Assembly: GCA_021186555.1 (NCBI GenBank)
Contig: JAJKFL010000042.1
Coordinates: 21,885,521 to 21,949,520 of the forward strand
From: Reticulitermes speratus
Lineage: Eukaryota; Arthropoda; Insecta; Blattodea; Rhinotermitidae
Direction: 5' to 3'
DNA length: 64,000 nucleotides
Under the pieces are notes generated by a model. That model searched no databases, was not told where the DNA came from, and worked only from the letters and a program-made list of their open reading frames with translations. Shown one piece after another: positions 23,561 through 36,100 of this stretch (its first letter is position 1; each line of letters starts with the position of its first letter). Made by a program: the position numbers and the translations under genes.

Positions 23561-23975
23561 TAGAAGCTCGCATGATAACGGTCAGTGCCAAACGCGAAAA
23601 CACGTCGTTAAACACTACGGACCTGAGTTCGGCTAATTGTGTGCAATCTAGACACATCACTGTAGACCGCAATGCAATAGAGGTTCAGGAAAACACCAGT
23701 AATCCACTGTGTTGGCTGCAAGTGTTTTTTGCACAATATGAATTCCAGCATTATGTTTGTGTGAGCAACAGAATTGAGATCAATAAGGGTTAACGATGAA
23801 GTTCCTTTATTTTCAGCACTTCATCCCAGCTGCCATCTGATGGTTTGAACTTGTTGTATTGATTGTCTACTAACGAAGCCATCTATACATAACAGCCTGT
23901 AACACTGCACTTCTCTCACCAATTTTAACACCTTCATCATAACAAATATTTCTAATTTTGCTTTATAACTGCTTA

Positions 23976-24183
23976 ATGGATATGAGTGCCCCTGCAGAGA
24001 ATAATTTAATATCAGCAATCCTGCAAGAAGTGTGTTACCCAAATGTTAATGAAACACCAGAACTTGTTCCATCATCTGTCGGTGAATTTTTGGTAGATGA
24101 AGAGGCAGCATCTACATGCCCACTTCTCACTCCATCACCACCTGCAGACTTTGAGCATCCCCTCTCTATAACTCCAACTACTG
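23976..24183 (+). CDS. CD98hc: CD98hc-like coding exon 1
   Basis: Encodes residues 1-69 (MDMSAPAENNLIS...), an acidic, Ser/Pro-rich cytosolic start without a known domain. The ATG at 23,976 is the first in this frame after a stop at 23,940; a second ATG is two codons later. The donor is ACTACTG|GTAAGA, leaving phase 1. Confidence 0.65.
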
Positions 24184-27100
24184 GTAAGAGTACATACGAC
24201 ACTTCATTAGACTGTGTATTACAGTATAAGTCCGGATAGCCCAGTCATTGGACTGACAGGCTGTGAGCAGGATGGCCAGGATTCTATTCCCAGGAAAAAT
24301 TTCTCTGATCACCACCATGTACTGCAACCCATTCAGCCACCTGTCCAATGATTATTGGGAACATTTTTGCAAGGCCTGAGCGTGAAGCTTATGCCTTTCC
24401 TGCAACCTTTCCATCTGTGGAACTTTGACACCCTAGTGCACCTCAATGGGATGTATTTACAGGGGGATATTGTATCTTTTATGATTGAAAAATTAGCTTG
24501 CGCCTATCATAAGTACTTATTTCTAAGCAGTATCAGTTAAAAAATTTGAAATGCTGGAAAACTGTTTGCCAGATTTGCAGGGAAAATATTGACTGTTCAA
24601 AGTAATTAAAGGCTACATCATTATAAACTGAATATGAGATGGAACATAGCAAGCAAAAGTGTGGTGTACCCCATGAAAATTACTGTAATACTCGTATGAC
24701 ACTAGGAACTCTGGCCAATCTAATACTGTTACATTTTTATATAAAACTACATTTGGAGTACATAATAGTTATCAGAGATTGTATCAGGCCCCTTTTTATT
24801 GATAAAACATGCCCATACAGACCGAAAAGTTCATTATTATTTTCATGTAAGCCCACCACTGACATGTTGTGAGCCATATGTACACAGGTTACAAACTCCC
24901 ATCTTATTTCTTTAAGAGCCATTTCAGTATTATCCTCAATCTACATCTAGGTCTACCAAATGTCCTCTTTCTTTTCTATTTTCTGTTCAAAACCTTGTAT
25001 GCATGGATTTCTCTTCTCACCCACATGTGCTGCATGTGTCACCCATCTTGTTATCCTTGATTTCATCATCTTACATTTGACTCACATGCTGTAACCACTG
25101 AAATTTGGCTTGCTTCTTTTGATCTGATAACTTTGAACATTCTTTGTCAAAGCCTGGTTTATGCTGCTTCAGCTCAAGCCTACACTGTCTTTGGCAGAAG
25201 TTTTTATATTCTTCCTAATATTTTCCCCAGCTGTAATGATGTCCCAGTCCTCAAAAACTACAAACCTGTTTGAAATTTTAATCTCATACTGTTCTTTAAT
25301 TTATGCATCAATGAGCTTCTTCACACTGAATCTCTTCTCATTAGACCTCCTCACAAGAATACGTGAAATATAGGGTTAAAAAATGTGTTGAGATGAACTT
25401 TTCAAGAGCAAAGAAATTTCATTTGTCGCAGGAATGGCCTATGAGAGACAGATAAGTCCCACAAGCATTGATGAACTGTCAGCACTGAACTGTAATGCTA
25501 CACTTCGTTTTGTTGGACTGACGGCAACTGGCATGCCTCCGAATGAAGACAACAGTGAAGGTAAAGAAGTTGGATTATACCATCTGGTACCATCATGTGG
25601 TAACATACTAGTTGCAGACTGCTGAAACAATGTTATAGTTTTCACCTACTGCCTATGGATAAACTGTATGTTCAGTATAGTATGTGTTTCATTTGTAGCT
25701 AATCAAGACTAGATTTATGGCCTTTTACACATGCAGCTATCATGGCTGCACCTCCATGGTCACACCATTACATTGCATAGTCAAGTTACACCAAATATTT
25801 TTATGCCGTGTGGCTATACAAATGTGTGTCTATTGTGGTTATACCACCTAGATCCATGTGTACAAGTCCTTTGACTTTAAACTTATAAACATATTGATGG
25901 TACCAGTACCATCCGGTGTTTTCCCTAATAAAAAGAATTACTTGGCATCATTAAGGTGCAAACTTAGCTGCACATCATTAGGTTAATGTTGGTATTGGAG
26001 AGCTTTCTTTTTGTCAGTTGTGGTTTACTGTCAGTCAGGAGTAAAAGAAACAATTTGAAGGGACAGAATTAACATTTTAACTACACACATACTACAGTTT
26101 CAACAAAATATTGCACAAAATCAATAATGTATTAAAGTCGTAAAAACCTATTGCACTGTCTCAGCATAACCCACTATCAAATGACACTACTTTGTTGTGT
26201 AACTACCTAGACTTATCCAATTTATGAGGAAATTTTGGTGGATAAAGTGGGAGAGAGGTTTCCTCAAGATAAGTGTATTTCCTCTCCTATTTGTTACAGC
26301 ATTTTCACCATAATTTACATGTTGTAATGATGTTACTTCCCCTCCATTGATGAACAGTCTTCACATACACACATCTTAGCTCAGGTCCTTGTGTTACATC
26401 TCCTTGAGGAAACCTACAACTTAGTCAGTGAAATACCTAAGCATGGGCTGGATGACCCATGTTCAAGCAAGGCAGGAGCAGGACTCTTCACCACCATATC
26501 CAAGTCAGCTTTGGTGCCCACTCAACCTCAAACCAAACCAGCTACAGTGTGAATCTGACCACTGTCCTCCACCTAATGCTCATATCTATAATTTTTGGAC
26601 ATTTACATCTTATGTCCATTATATGGACTTCATGGTATGCACCTTGGGCACAGGCATAACCTCTTATCTTACCTTGTCCCTCTGAAATATTTCCTCTTAT
26701 TATAACATGCACCTCATTCATTTTAAAACCTTACCTTCAACATTCTGATTCATACAATTGCAGATATTTCTTAACCATAACTCCCACCAGCAAAGTTCAC
26801 TAACTTTTGTTTTAACAAGTCTAGTTTAAATTCTCCACACATTGAGGAAATCCAAATACTGCAGATCCACATCTATTTAGATTGGCAGTTCACAATAAAA
26901 AGAACTGAAAAAGTAAGCTCTAAAATGGCAGTACAATTACTCAAATCTGTCCAGTGGTTTTGTTATTTTGTGACGTGCGTTAAAACTAAGTGTACTTTAA
27001 AGGAATCACAAAGATTGTTTGTCCTCTGATCATTATCACAGAAATACTGGCATATAGTGTACAGGGACATTTCAGTTACTGAGACGTGTCAAGTAATTTC

Positions 27101-30100
27101 TGAGTTTATTCTTTTCCCATTCCAGTTACAACACTGTTACATTGAGCTATCATCCCAGTTTTTAAGGTATTTAAATTTGTAGTGAAAGTTTACGAAGTTG
27201 TAGTATCTTATGCCGGGCTCGGTCCTTTTAGGTGTACTGAGTGGCAAATGGTTGAGTAGTATGTTTCAATAAGTATATCATGTGAGCTTGGGTTTATAAA
27301 TACTGGTTTCTGTTACAATGTTGAACACTATCTTCAAGTATTACACCACTACCATGTTCGTGCTTTTCAAGACACAAACCAGTATATCATACAAAACCTG
27401 TACTTTCATTTATAATTACCCATAATACTAGTATTAATTATTTACCATAACATCTTACTTCAAGTATGTATTTTACACTCACCATAAGGGTAAGTTCTGT
27501 TTTGGACATAAGTAGTTTGCATGAATTCATAATTTATGTTTATATTTAGTGAATAAAAAGCGCCCTTTGTGTTATTGCTGCACACATACCTACATCGAAT
27601 AGCCAACCAGTTTTCACTGCCCATTAGTACTGGAATATATCTGTTCTTTCAGAGGGACAACAGACATTTAACCCAACCAGAAGTGTCCAGAGTGTGATGG
27701 AATCATCGTCATCAAGCAGTTCTGTCATGCAGGAGCCCACAGTGTGTGCACAGCTGCTTAGCTCCCATCACTACCAGCATCTAACAAAAGTTAGTGATGC
27801 AGACCCATTTTCATGCCAGGTAATCACTACACCAGTACTTCTAATATATTTATTTTCAGAGAGGTGTAAGTGCTCATGATACTAAAGACAGGCTACTGCT
27901 GAATTTATGTTCAGCGTTACAACCAATACTCTTTGCTATAAAACCTATTAACATCAATTTATAATATCAAACAGCAGGGGTGCACAAATCCTGGAAGCCT
28001 GGTCACCCAGGCAAATAAATTTTGTTTGGTGATCCGTAATATTTTCAGCATAATTATTGCAGGTTCTTTTTCCACGTACATACAGGAATGTGTATCAATT
28101 TGCATGCTTTGAGCAGCAAGCACCAGGTAATAGTGAGGTTAAGAAGTCACTCCAGCATTGTGGGTCCTCAGAATAGAACTTGCTTCGTGTCATTCTTCTG
28201 ATGTCTAGGATTTAGAAGCAGCTCCTGCATTTTTGGTAAATTTGCCATCCACTGCCTATCAGTATGAGAATTTACATAATAAATGTGTAGTGGTGGTGTA
28301 ATGTTAATTAGATGCTGAGTCCTTGAATAAGAACCTTTCAGTTTTTGCTGTCTTTCTGCAAACTATCATCTTATCTTCCCAAAAAGTCTCAAGAGTCATG
28401 ATTCATACTCCATATTTTTGAAAGCAATAGGACAGCTACTGCCAATCATCCCAGCATTATCTCAACCAATTCCACGCCGAGTGATAGAACTTCTGAGCTG
28501 CCGGTATAGTGCCAGGGGCTGTGTATCAGCTTGAGAGACAGTCCCTGTATGATATTGTATCAGCTTGAGAGACAGTCCCTGTATGATATTGTCCCACTTA
28601 CCACAAGTGAGACTGATGGGATCAGATTTTGGTGACATCTCTCTCAGCAGAGACACAAAATGGTGTTGTCTTCACTCTGTTGTCATTTATCTATGAATCT
28701 CTGTAGAACAACTTCATGAAGTTTGTTTGTTTGTTTCTTTCTTTCTTTCTTTCTTTGAGGTGGGTGATGATTGTTTTTGCAAGGTACAGTATTCTTGGCT
28801 GACAAGTAAACAGTCTTGAGTGCTTCAAGTTGGTTCTTGAGTGGCAACTCAGTTTGCAAAAGTTTTCTTTCAAGATTCAAGTCTTCTGGGATGTTATGCC
28901 ATCTGACAGGTAAATAGTTACTGAGGTTTTGAAGGAGCTTACTGCCTCATTTTCAGTTGGGCTGCTTGACGACCCTGAAGATGTAAGCACTGCGCTCTTT
29001 CCAAAATGAAAGTAACTGTTTACCACTCAGCATGGTGTAACATTCCATAATAGCTGAACCTTCATCAATACCACTGTGAGAATCTCAAATCTCACAATGT
29101 TTTCTTTGCTTTTATGATACTCAACCTTTCAGTGCAAGCAGTTTACAGATGAGTAACAGTCATCTGATCTTGTCACTGTATATGGTAATGTAAGAAAGGG
29201 GTTTCTTACTAGAGAGAGAGAGCACATAGAGTGTTCTCGAAGAAACCCTTTCTACTGGTATCGTGACCTGAGCGTGCTTGAAACTTCAGGGATTTGGTGA
29301 CCAACTGTCACCCTTCGGTAGCGTATCAACTGGTTAGTGTACACAGACACCAACCCGGATGTAGCGCCCGGGCAGTCCATACTCCCAGAACGTCTACACG
29401 TGGTGAGCCCCTACAGTCCACCGCTGCGTCTGACTTCACCCACTCTCATATACTCTAATATCGCTGCCACCAGGAAGTTTTGTATATTTTAAAGCAGGTT
29501 ACTTCCAACTGCTTCAACCTACATAATGTGGGTCGTCTAGCTCAGTCGATGCCCGGCTGAGTAACCCCCGCAGGCGTGACTAGCCCAGCTAGCATCACCT
29601 AACTACTTGGTATAACCATACCAACGGTCAACTAATCCTCTGACCGCAACTAATACTGCTACCGGTTATCACTTGGGATCTTCCTGTCTCTAAAGGAACT
29701 AATTACACTTGGGATGTGATTATACTTGGAATGTTCTTCTTCATCACCATTATTAAACCATTAAACCACTCTCAATTTATAACCAAAGTAAATAATAAAA
29801 TTTATTTAACCCAACTAAATCCTAATTAACATCCATCACAATAAATTTTAAATCCCTTTAATAATTTCTCTGTAAATCAAAAATCATAATTTTCCTTCAT
29901 TCTGTAAACCAAGTTAAACATTTCTTCACAATCTAATCCATTATAATTTCCCTTTCACAATTTCTAATGCTAATATATTACCCGTTCAGTTTGGCCCACT
30001 CACACTTGCAACACTTTACACAATTTTCCTAATTAAATAATTGTGTTTGTCATACTGCATAATAAAATTCATCAATTTCAAAATTTCATTCCGAGTACCA

Positions 30101-33100
30101 ACTCGCAAATTACAACATATAACCCATCCAAAAAAACTTATTCTTTTGCCAACCTACCTTGTGTTACAAGTTGATCCATGTTCCCTCTGGAATCATCAAC
30201 ATATATTACCCGTTCATATTTCCAAATATTTGCCTGTATTATACGGGTGCATAAGTATAGCATTTTCACTGCCATCTTATTACGTAACCACAAGATAAGA
30301 TGCTGCTCTGCCATTTCACGTTATCATAACTCACTTTCTGTAGTTAAAATCTGCATATTTACTACGAACACTTTTACCAAATACACAGTGTTGGAGTTTA
30401 AAACACTTCATAATTTCTACATAATTTCGACAAGTTTAATTTAAAATCACGCCGCCAAACTGCTTCAAACACCAACCAAACCGTCGAGCCAAAAGAAATC
30501 TCGAAACATTGTTCTCACCTATATTTAATAACTTCCATACCACACCCTGTTGCATCAGCAACATGGCTACCTCGTACGTCTCCTACCTTCTCATCCAATC
30601 AAATTAATGCATTTACGTCTAGTCCCTATCGTAAGTAGCCAATGGGAATCTACATTTCCTAATAAGGAATATACTGATACTGTGGTTCCCATATCCTCCA
30701 GCATGCAAGCGCAAAGTGCTGAGGTTACCATTCTCACAAAGCCAAGTGTGTGTGGGCTAACTGTTACAAGTTAACATAAACTTTATACTTCTAAACATAT
30801 AAACCTTTCAACTCAGTATTCTAACTGTATTCAAAAATAAAATGTTACCCAAATTCATACATACTAACAACATTCCTACAACCAAAATTACATCAACTCT
30901 CATACATACATAAATTCACTTCAATCTCATTCACTCACTTTAATTACCAAAGTTCCAAATTCTAAATGGTTCTATCTACCTAATCCTAAAACAATAAACT
31001 AATCGATCCTTCTCATATACAAATCAAATCCCACATAATTCAGTTCCTCCATTCCTAACCTGCTTAACTGTTCCTAACCCAACTTCAAACTTCATCTATC
31101 TGCATGTTTTCCTGTAAACCTCACAAATCTTTCTTTAGCACACTTGCTAATGAATACAACGCGAAACTAGCTCTCCTTCCACATACCTATCCAATACAAT
31201 TTAATTAACTGCCTTTTAAACACTAATAGTCCCTGTGGGAGCTTCCCACATAAGCAGAACGGCCCCTGCCAGAGCAGCGGCCGCAGACCGCGCGCAGTGG
31301 CTCGCGAGACCTGATGGTCGATCTCCCCACCATGGCGACGCGCCAGCCAATCGCAGAGTAGACAGCCAGCGGAGGCTGCGAATAAAAGAGGCCACCAAGA
31401 CCTGCTGTCTCTTTTTGTGAAATTATTTGTGAAAATGCCACTCTGGGTTCAAATCCCGGAGAGCCATCCAACCAAAATATTCCCCCCACTTGGAAAAACT
31501 ATACGCTCTTAGAGCTGTAGCCTTTGGTGTGCCAGGTCCCGACTTAATCGAGACCTTAAATTTGTTAGCGCAAGCAAAATCCCTAGTTCAGAATAAAGAG
31601 TCTGTTATTGAGCCCAGCAATGCGGTAAAACGCAGGAATGGCTAAACAGATCAAGGGACGTCGACTTGCGCTCCGCGCAAGTCTCCGCCCTTAGTTAGCA
31701 CTTTGGTTGGTGGTTGGTTGGTGCTGTCTCTACTACATCGTCCAGGTCAAGAAGAAAGCGGCCCAACGACTGGGTCTGCTTAGCTCTCTCCTTCACAGGA
31801 GAAGCGGCCTGTCCATCAGGAACGGGGTTCTGCTGTATAAGCAGCTCATACGGCCCATGATGGACTATGCGTGCCCCATTTGGAGGTCTGCTGCCTGCAC
31901 CCACCTCAGAAAGCTGCAGGTTATTCAATCCAAGTGCCTTCGCATTGCTACTGGTGCACCTTGGTACATGAGTAGCGCGCAAATTCACGAGGATTTGGGA
32001 GTTCCTCTCTTTGCTGATCACATCAGAGTTCTAACCGAGAGCTTCGACTCTAGGTTGGCTGGTGTGGGGAACCCCTTAACTCAGCAACTCGGCAGATATC
32101 TGCGCTGACCGAGGGCTGACCCATGCCGTCTAGCGCAAGCTACGGGGATGGGTCAGTGAATGTGTCGAGGCCCTTAGTGGCCAACAGACACTGCACCTAA
32201 AATTAGGCCCATTCCGAATACCCTGATTGAGGTTTTCCGTGATTTTCCTCAGTTGTAAGGTGAATGCCAGGGTATAACACAAAGTCGGGGCACGGCCCGC
32301 ACCCCCACCCCCCGGTAGGACTAAATTATTCGTTTGTAGGTTTTGAATCCTTTGTGAAATTATTCGTGAAAATGCCACTCTGGGTTCAAATCCCAGAGAG
32401 CCATCCAACCAAAGTATTCACCCCACTTGGAAAAAAGTATACGCTCTTAGAGCTGTAGCCTTTGGTGTGCCTGGTCCCGACTTAATCGCGATCCTAAATT
32501 TGTTAGCGTAAGCAAAATCCCCAGTTCAGAATTAAGAGTCTGTTATTGAGTCCAGCAATGCGGTAAAACGCAGGTATGGCTAAACAGATCAAGGGACGTC
32601 GACTTGCGCTCCGCGCAAGTCTCCGCCCTTAGTTAGCACTTTGGTTGGTTGGTTGGGTTGGGTGCTGTCTCTACTGAGACAGCAACCAGGCGCATGTCTG
32701 TCGACATGTCCGGGCCTCTGGGCAGCATGCCAGCTGGCGCCACTGAGGCTGGGGCCGTTCCCGCAGGTGAGCGGCCCAACAAAACCCCTGTTTTTGTTTC
32801 AGGAGTCAAGGACACGCGCGGGTTTCTCGCGTGGCTACGGTCCAAATGCCCCAGCAGTCTGTCCATGATGGACTATGCGTGCCCCATTTGGAGGTCTGCT
32901 GCCTGCACCCACCTCAGAAAGCTGCAGGTTATTCAATCCAAGTGCCTTCGCATTGCTACTGGTGCACCTTGGTACATGAGTAGCGCGCAAATTCACGAGG
33001 ATTTGGGAGTTCCTCTCTTTGCTGATCACATCAGAGTTCTAACCGAGAGCTTCGACTCTAGGTTGGCTGGTGTGGGGAACCCCTTAACTCAGCAACTCGG

Positions 33101-36100
33101 CAGATATCTGCGCTGACCGAGGGCTGACCCAGGCCGTCTAGCGCAAGCTACGGGGATGGGTCAGTGAATGTGTCGAGGCCCTTAGTGGCCAACAGACACT
33201 GATCCCCTAAAATTAGGCGCATTCCGAATACCCTGACTGAGGTTTTCCGTGATTTTCCTCAGTTGTAAGGTGAATGCCAGGGTATAACACAAAGACGGGG
33301 CACGGCCCGCACCCCCCACCCCCCGGTAGGACTAAATTATTCGTTTGTAGGTTTTGAATCCTTTGTGAAATTATTCGTGAAAATGCCACTCTGGGTTCAA
33401 ATCCCAGAGAGCCATCCAACCAAAGTATACGCTCTTAGAGCTGTAGCCTTTGGTGTGCCTGGTCCCGACTTAATCGCGACCCTAAATTTGTTAGCGTAAG
33501 CAAAATCCCCAGTTCAGAATTAAGAGTCTGTTATTGAGTCCAGCAATGCGGTAAAACGCAGGTATGGCTAAACAGATCAAGGGACGTCGACTTGCGCTCC
33601 GCGCAATTCTCCGCCCTTAGTTAGCACTTTGGTTGGTGGTTGGTTGGCGGACCGCAGCACTCGGCATCCAGCGCTTAGTCCTGACTGCTATTACGCTGCT
33701 CAGCTAGCTACCGAGACTTGTCTGAGTGCTCCGGCTCTTCACTGGCCACAGCCAGCCGCCGAGAAAACCCTCAAAGCCTAATTCTGGCATCACATATCCT
33801 GTCTCTAACATATATCCCAATAAATCCTGTATTCACTCTACCTCCATCTCTGCATAAGCAATTTCAACAAACTTCTACCTATTCAACCCATCATTAATGT
33901 TACTAAATTTCCATACTAACAAAAGAAATGCAAATTCTTAAAAACTGACCCGTGGCTGGATCCTGGCCTTGAGTAAGGTTTTAAAAATGAAACATATCCA
34001 ATAATCTATCAAAAAACATCACTCCAGTTTTTTAATTCATTACAGTAACTTCATTTTCAAGCCTGAAGTAAATGCACATCGCTGTGGTGGGTAGGCTGGA
34101 GCCAGCTTTTGCAGCTTAAGACATCACTTTCAGACACTAGATAAATTTAATTTTGATTGACAGTTGCCACAGATCATCGGTAAGGGCTGAAGATGCATTA
34201 TGGAAAGTTTGGTCCTCATTCTTTGATAAAGTTTATTCCTTTTTAATTAACATGCATGGTTTTCTGTACATTAAATTTATTGTTTTCAGAGTGTTCAAGT
34301 TAAGTACTGACAACAATAAGTATGTCATGAACTTACGTTATACTCAAAATGATACGTCACTTTTTTGTTCATTCCTCTCCAGGAATTATTCATTCTTCAT
34401 TATAAGACTTACTCTGTTTAATGGTCGATATCTTATTTTATATTATTGTCAGCTCACAGAGATCCCTCATAGTCTATAATTGAACCAGAACTGTAATGCT
34501 CTGATATTTGCATTTCAGTGCAACTGATCTCTCTGGAACTAAGTCGGTTGTCCCTAGTGTACAAAGCATGATGAGAGAGTTTCCAGGCATAATTCTTTTG
34601 TCAATGATAACAGCATTTACATGCTATTCCATGCTGTTCCCATTCAAAGTAGTCCCCTTACAACTTGATACGGTGAGCCCACTGACTGTGCCATTGTTGG
34701 GAGCATCTGTGAATGTCCTCTGTTTGGGATGCTGCAGGTGTAGCCTGTGACTGTTCTTGAATCATGCTGAGGTCATAAAATCTACTGCCCTTTAGTGCCA
34801 GCTTGGAGCTCTGGAAAACAGACAGAGGCACAAGGTAATAGAATCAGAGAATGCAGTGGGTGAGGGATGCTAGTCATGACAGTGTTGGCCAGAAATTTCT
34901 GCACAGATGAAGGAGAGTAAGCAGGAGCATTGTTGTTGTGTGCACCACTTCTCAGGTTACTTTCACCGCACATCTTGTACATGTAGAGAGTCTCAACAGA
35001 AATGCTGATTCACAGTTTGTCCCTGTGGAATGAATTCATGGTACAGAAGTCCATGCATGTTAGGGTGAAAAGAAGATCAGCCTGCACTTCACACTGAAAC
35101 AAATTTGTTTATTGTTCACTGGGCATGCAGATAACACACTCTTCCACTGAGAAGCCTGTTGCTTTGTTTCTTGAACATCTTGAAGGTTTCTGTTAATGGT
35201 TGTGCCCATTTTGAAGCAGAACTTGGTACACAACACACAGTCACATTTCACAACATGTTCATAGTGATGCAAGCTGTAACTTCAAATTAGCAGCGTATGA
35301 CTTCAGATTCACCTCTACCTTCACATAATGGATGAGTTCTGTTCTGACTGCAGTAGTGTCATCTTATTGCTAGTGTAGAAAATTTATAAACATCTCATAT
35401 TATGATAATAATAGTGTTCAAGTAAAACAAACTCTGATTTTGGAGACTTTGAAATTTCAGCATACTGTTGCAATAAGATGTGACAAGGGTTCAGTTGTGT
35501 AAGGCACATGTAAAGTACCAAAATTCAATGATAACAGTCACACTAAGTTCTTTCTTATTTTTAGGAAAATGGCAGTAAACCCCCTCTAACAGGACTACAG
35601 TTTGCTGTTCGTAAATCACCAGACGATTTCTGCTTTATGAATTGGAAGTGGCCACTAATTCGTAAATTCAGCTTCTGGGGTGTTATTTCTCTGCTAGTGG
35701 CATGTTTGTGCATTGTTATTACATTAATAGCTCACCTTCCAACAAAGTGCAATCCGCATCATGGCTGGTGGCAAGGGACTATATTTTATGAAGTATTCCC
35801 GGCCTCTTTCAAGGTAAAGTTCATGGAAAATAATACAGCTGTGAATAAGCTGCCAAGTTTCACTTCTCACAGTGAAATAAAGCAGGACTGCAGGACCAGA
35901 GGTGCAACTGAACATAAATACATAAATTCAGGGAGTAGTGGCTGTGAATCTCAGACACTCTTTAGAAAGTGTGAATCTGGGGGAAGGGGGAAAACAAGTA
36001 CAATTTTCATAAATGCCAAGCTCCAATTTATGCAGCTTGGTGAAACTGTAATATAAATGTGAATAAAATGTAGCAAATTTAACCACAGTTATTAACAGGA

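Noticed and set aside
23572-23793. 73-codon + strand ORF just upstream of the CD98hc-like first coding exon
   Set aside because: Out of frame with the coding exons and probably within 5' UTR or its intron; at most an upstream ORF.
29530-29560. A-box-like TAGCTCAGTCGATG suggesting a tRNA gene
   Set aside because: No B box or foldable cloverleaf follows.
34508-34750. + strand ORF preceded by an acceptor-like TTTGCATTTCAG, a possible extra CD98hc exon
   Set aside because: The phase required after exon 3 hits a stop immediately, and the opposite strand is the C-terminus of a mariner relic.
35637-36056. A 139-codon ORF as an independent membrane protein
   Set aside because: Only the part to 35,813 is exon; the rest reads past a good splice donor into the intron.
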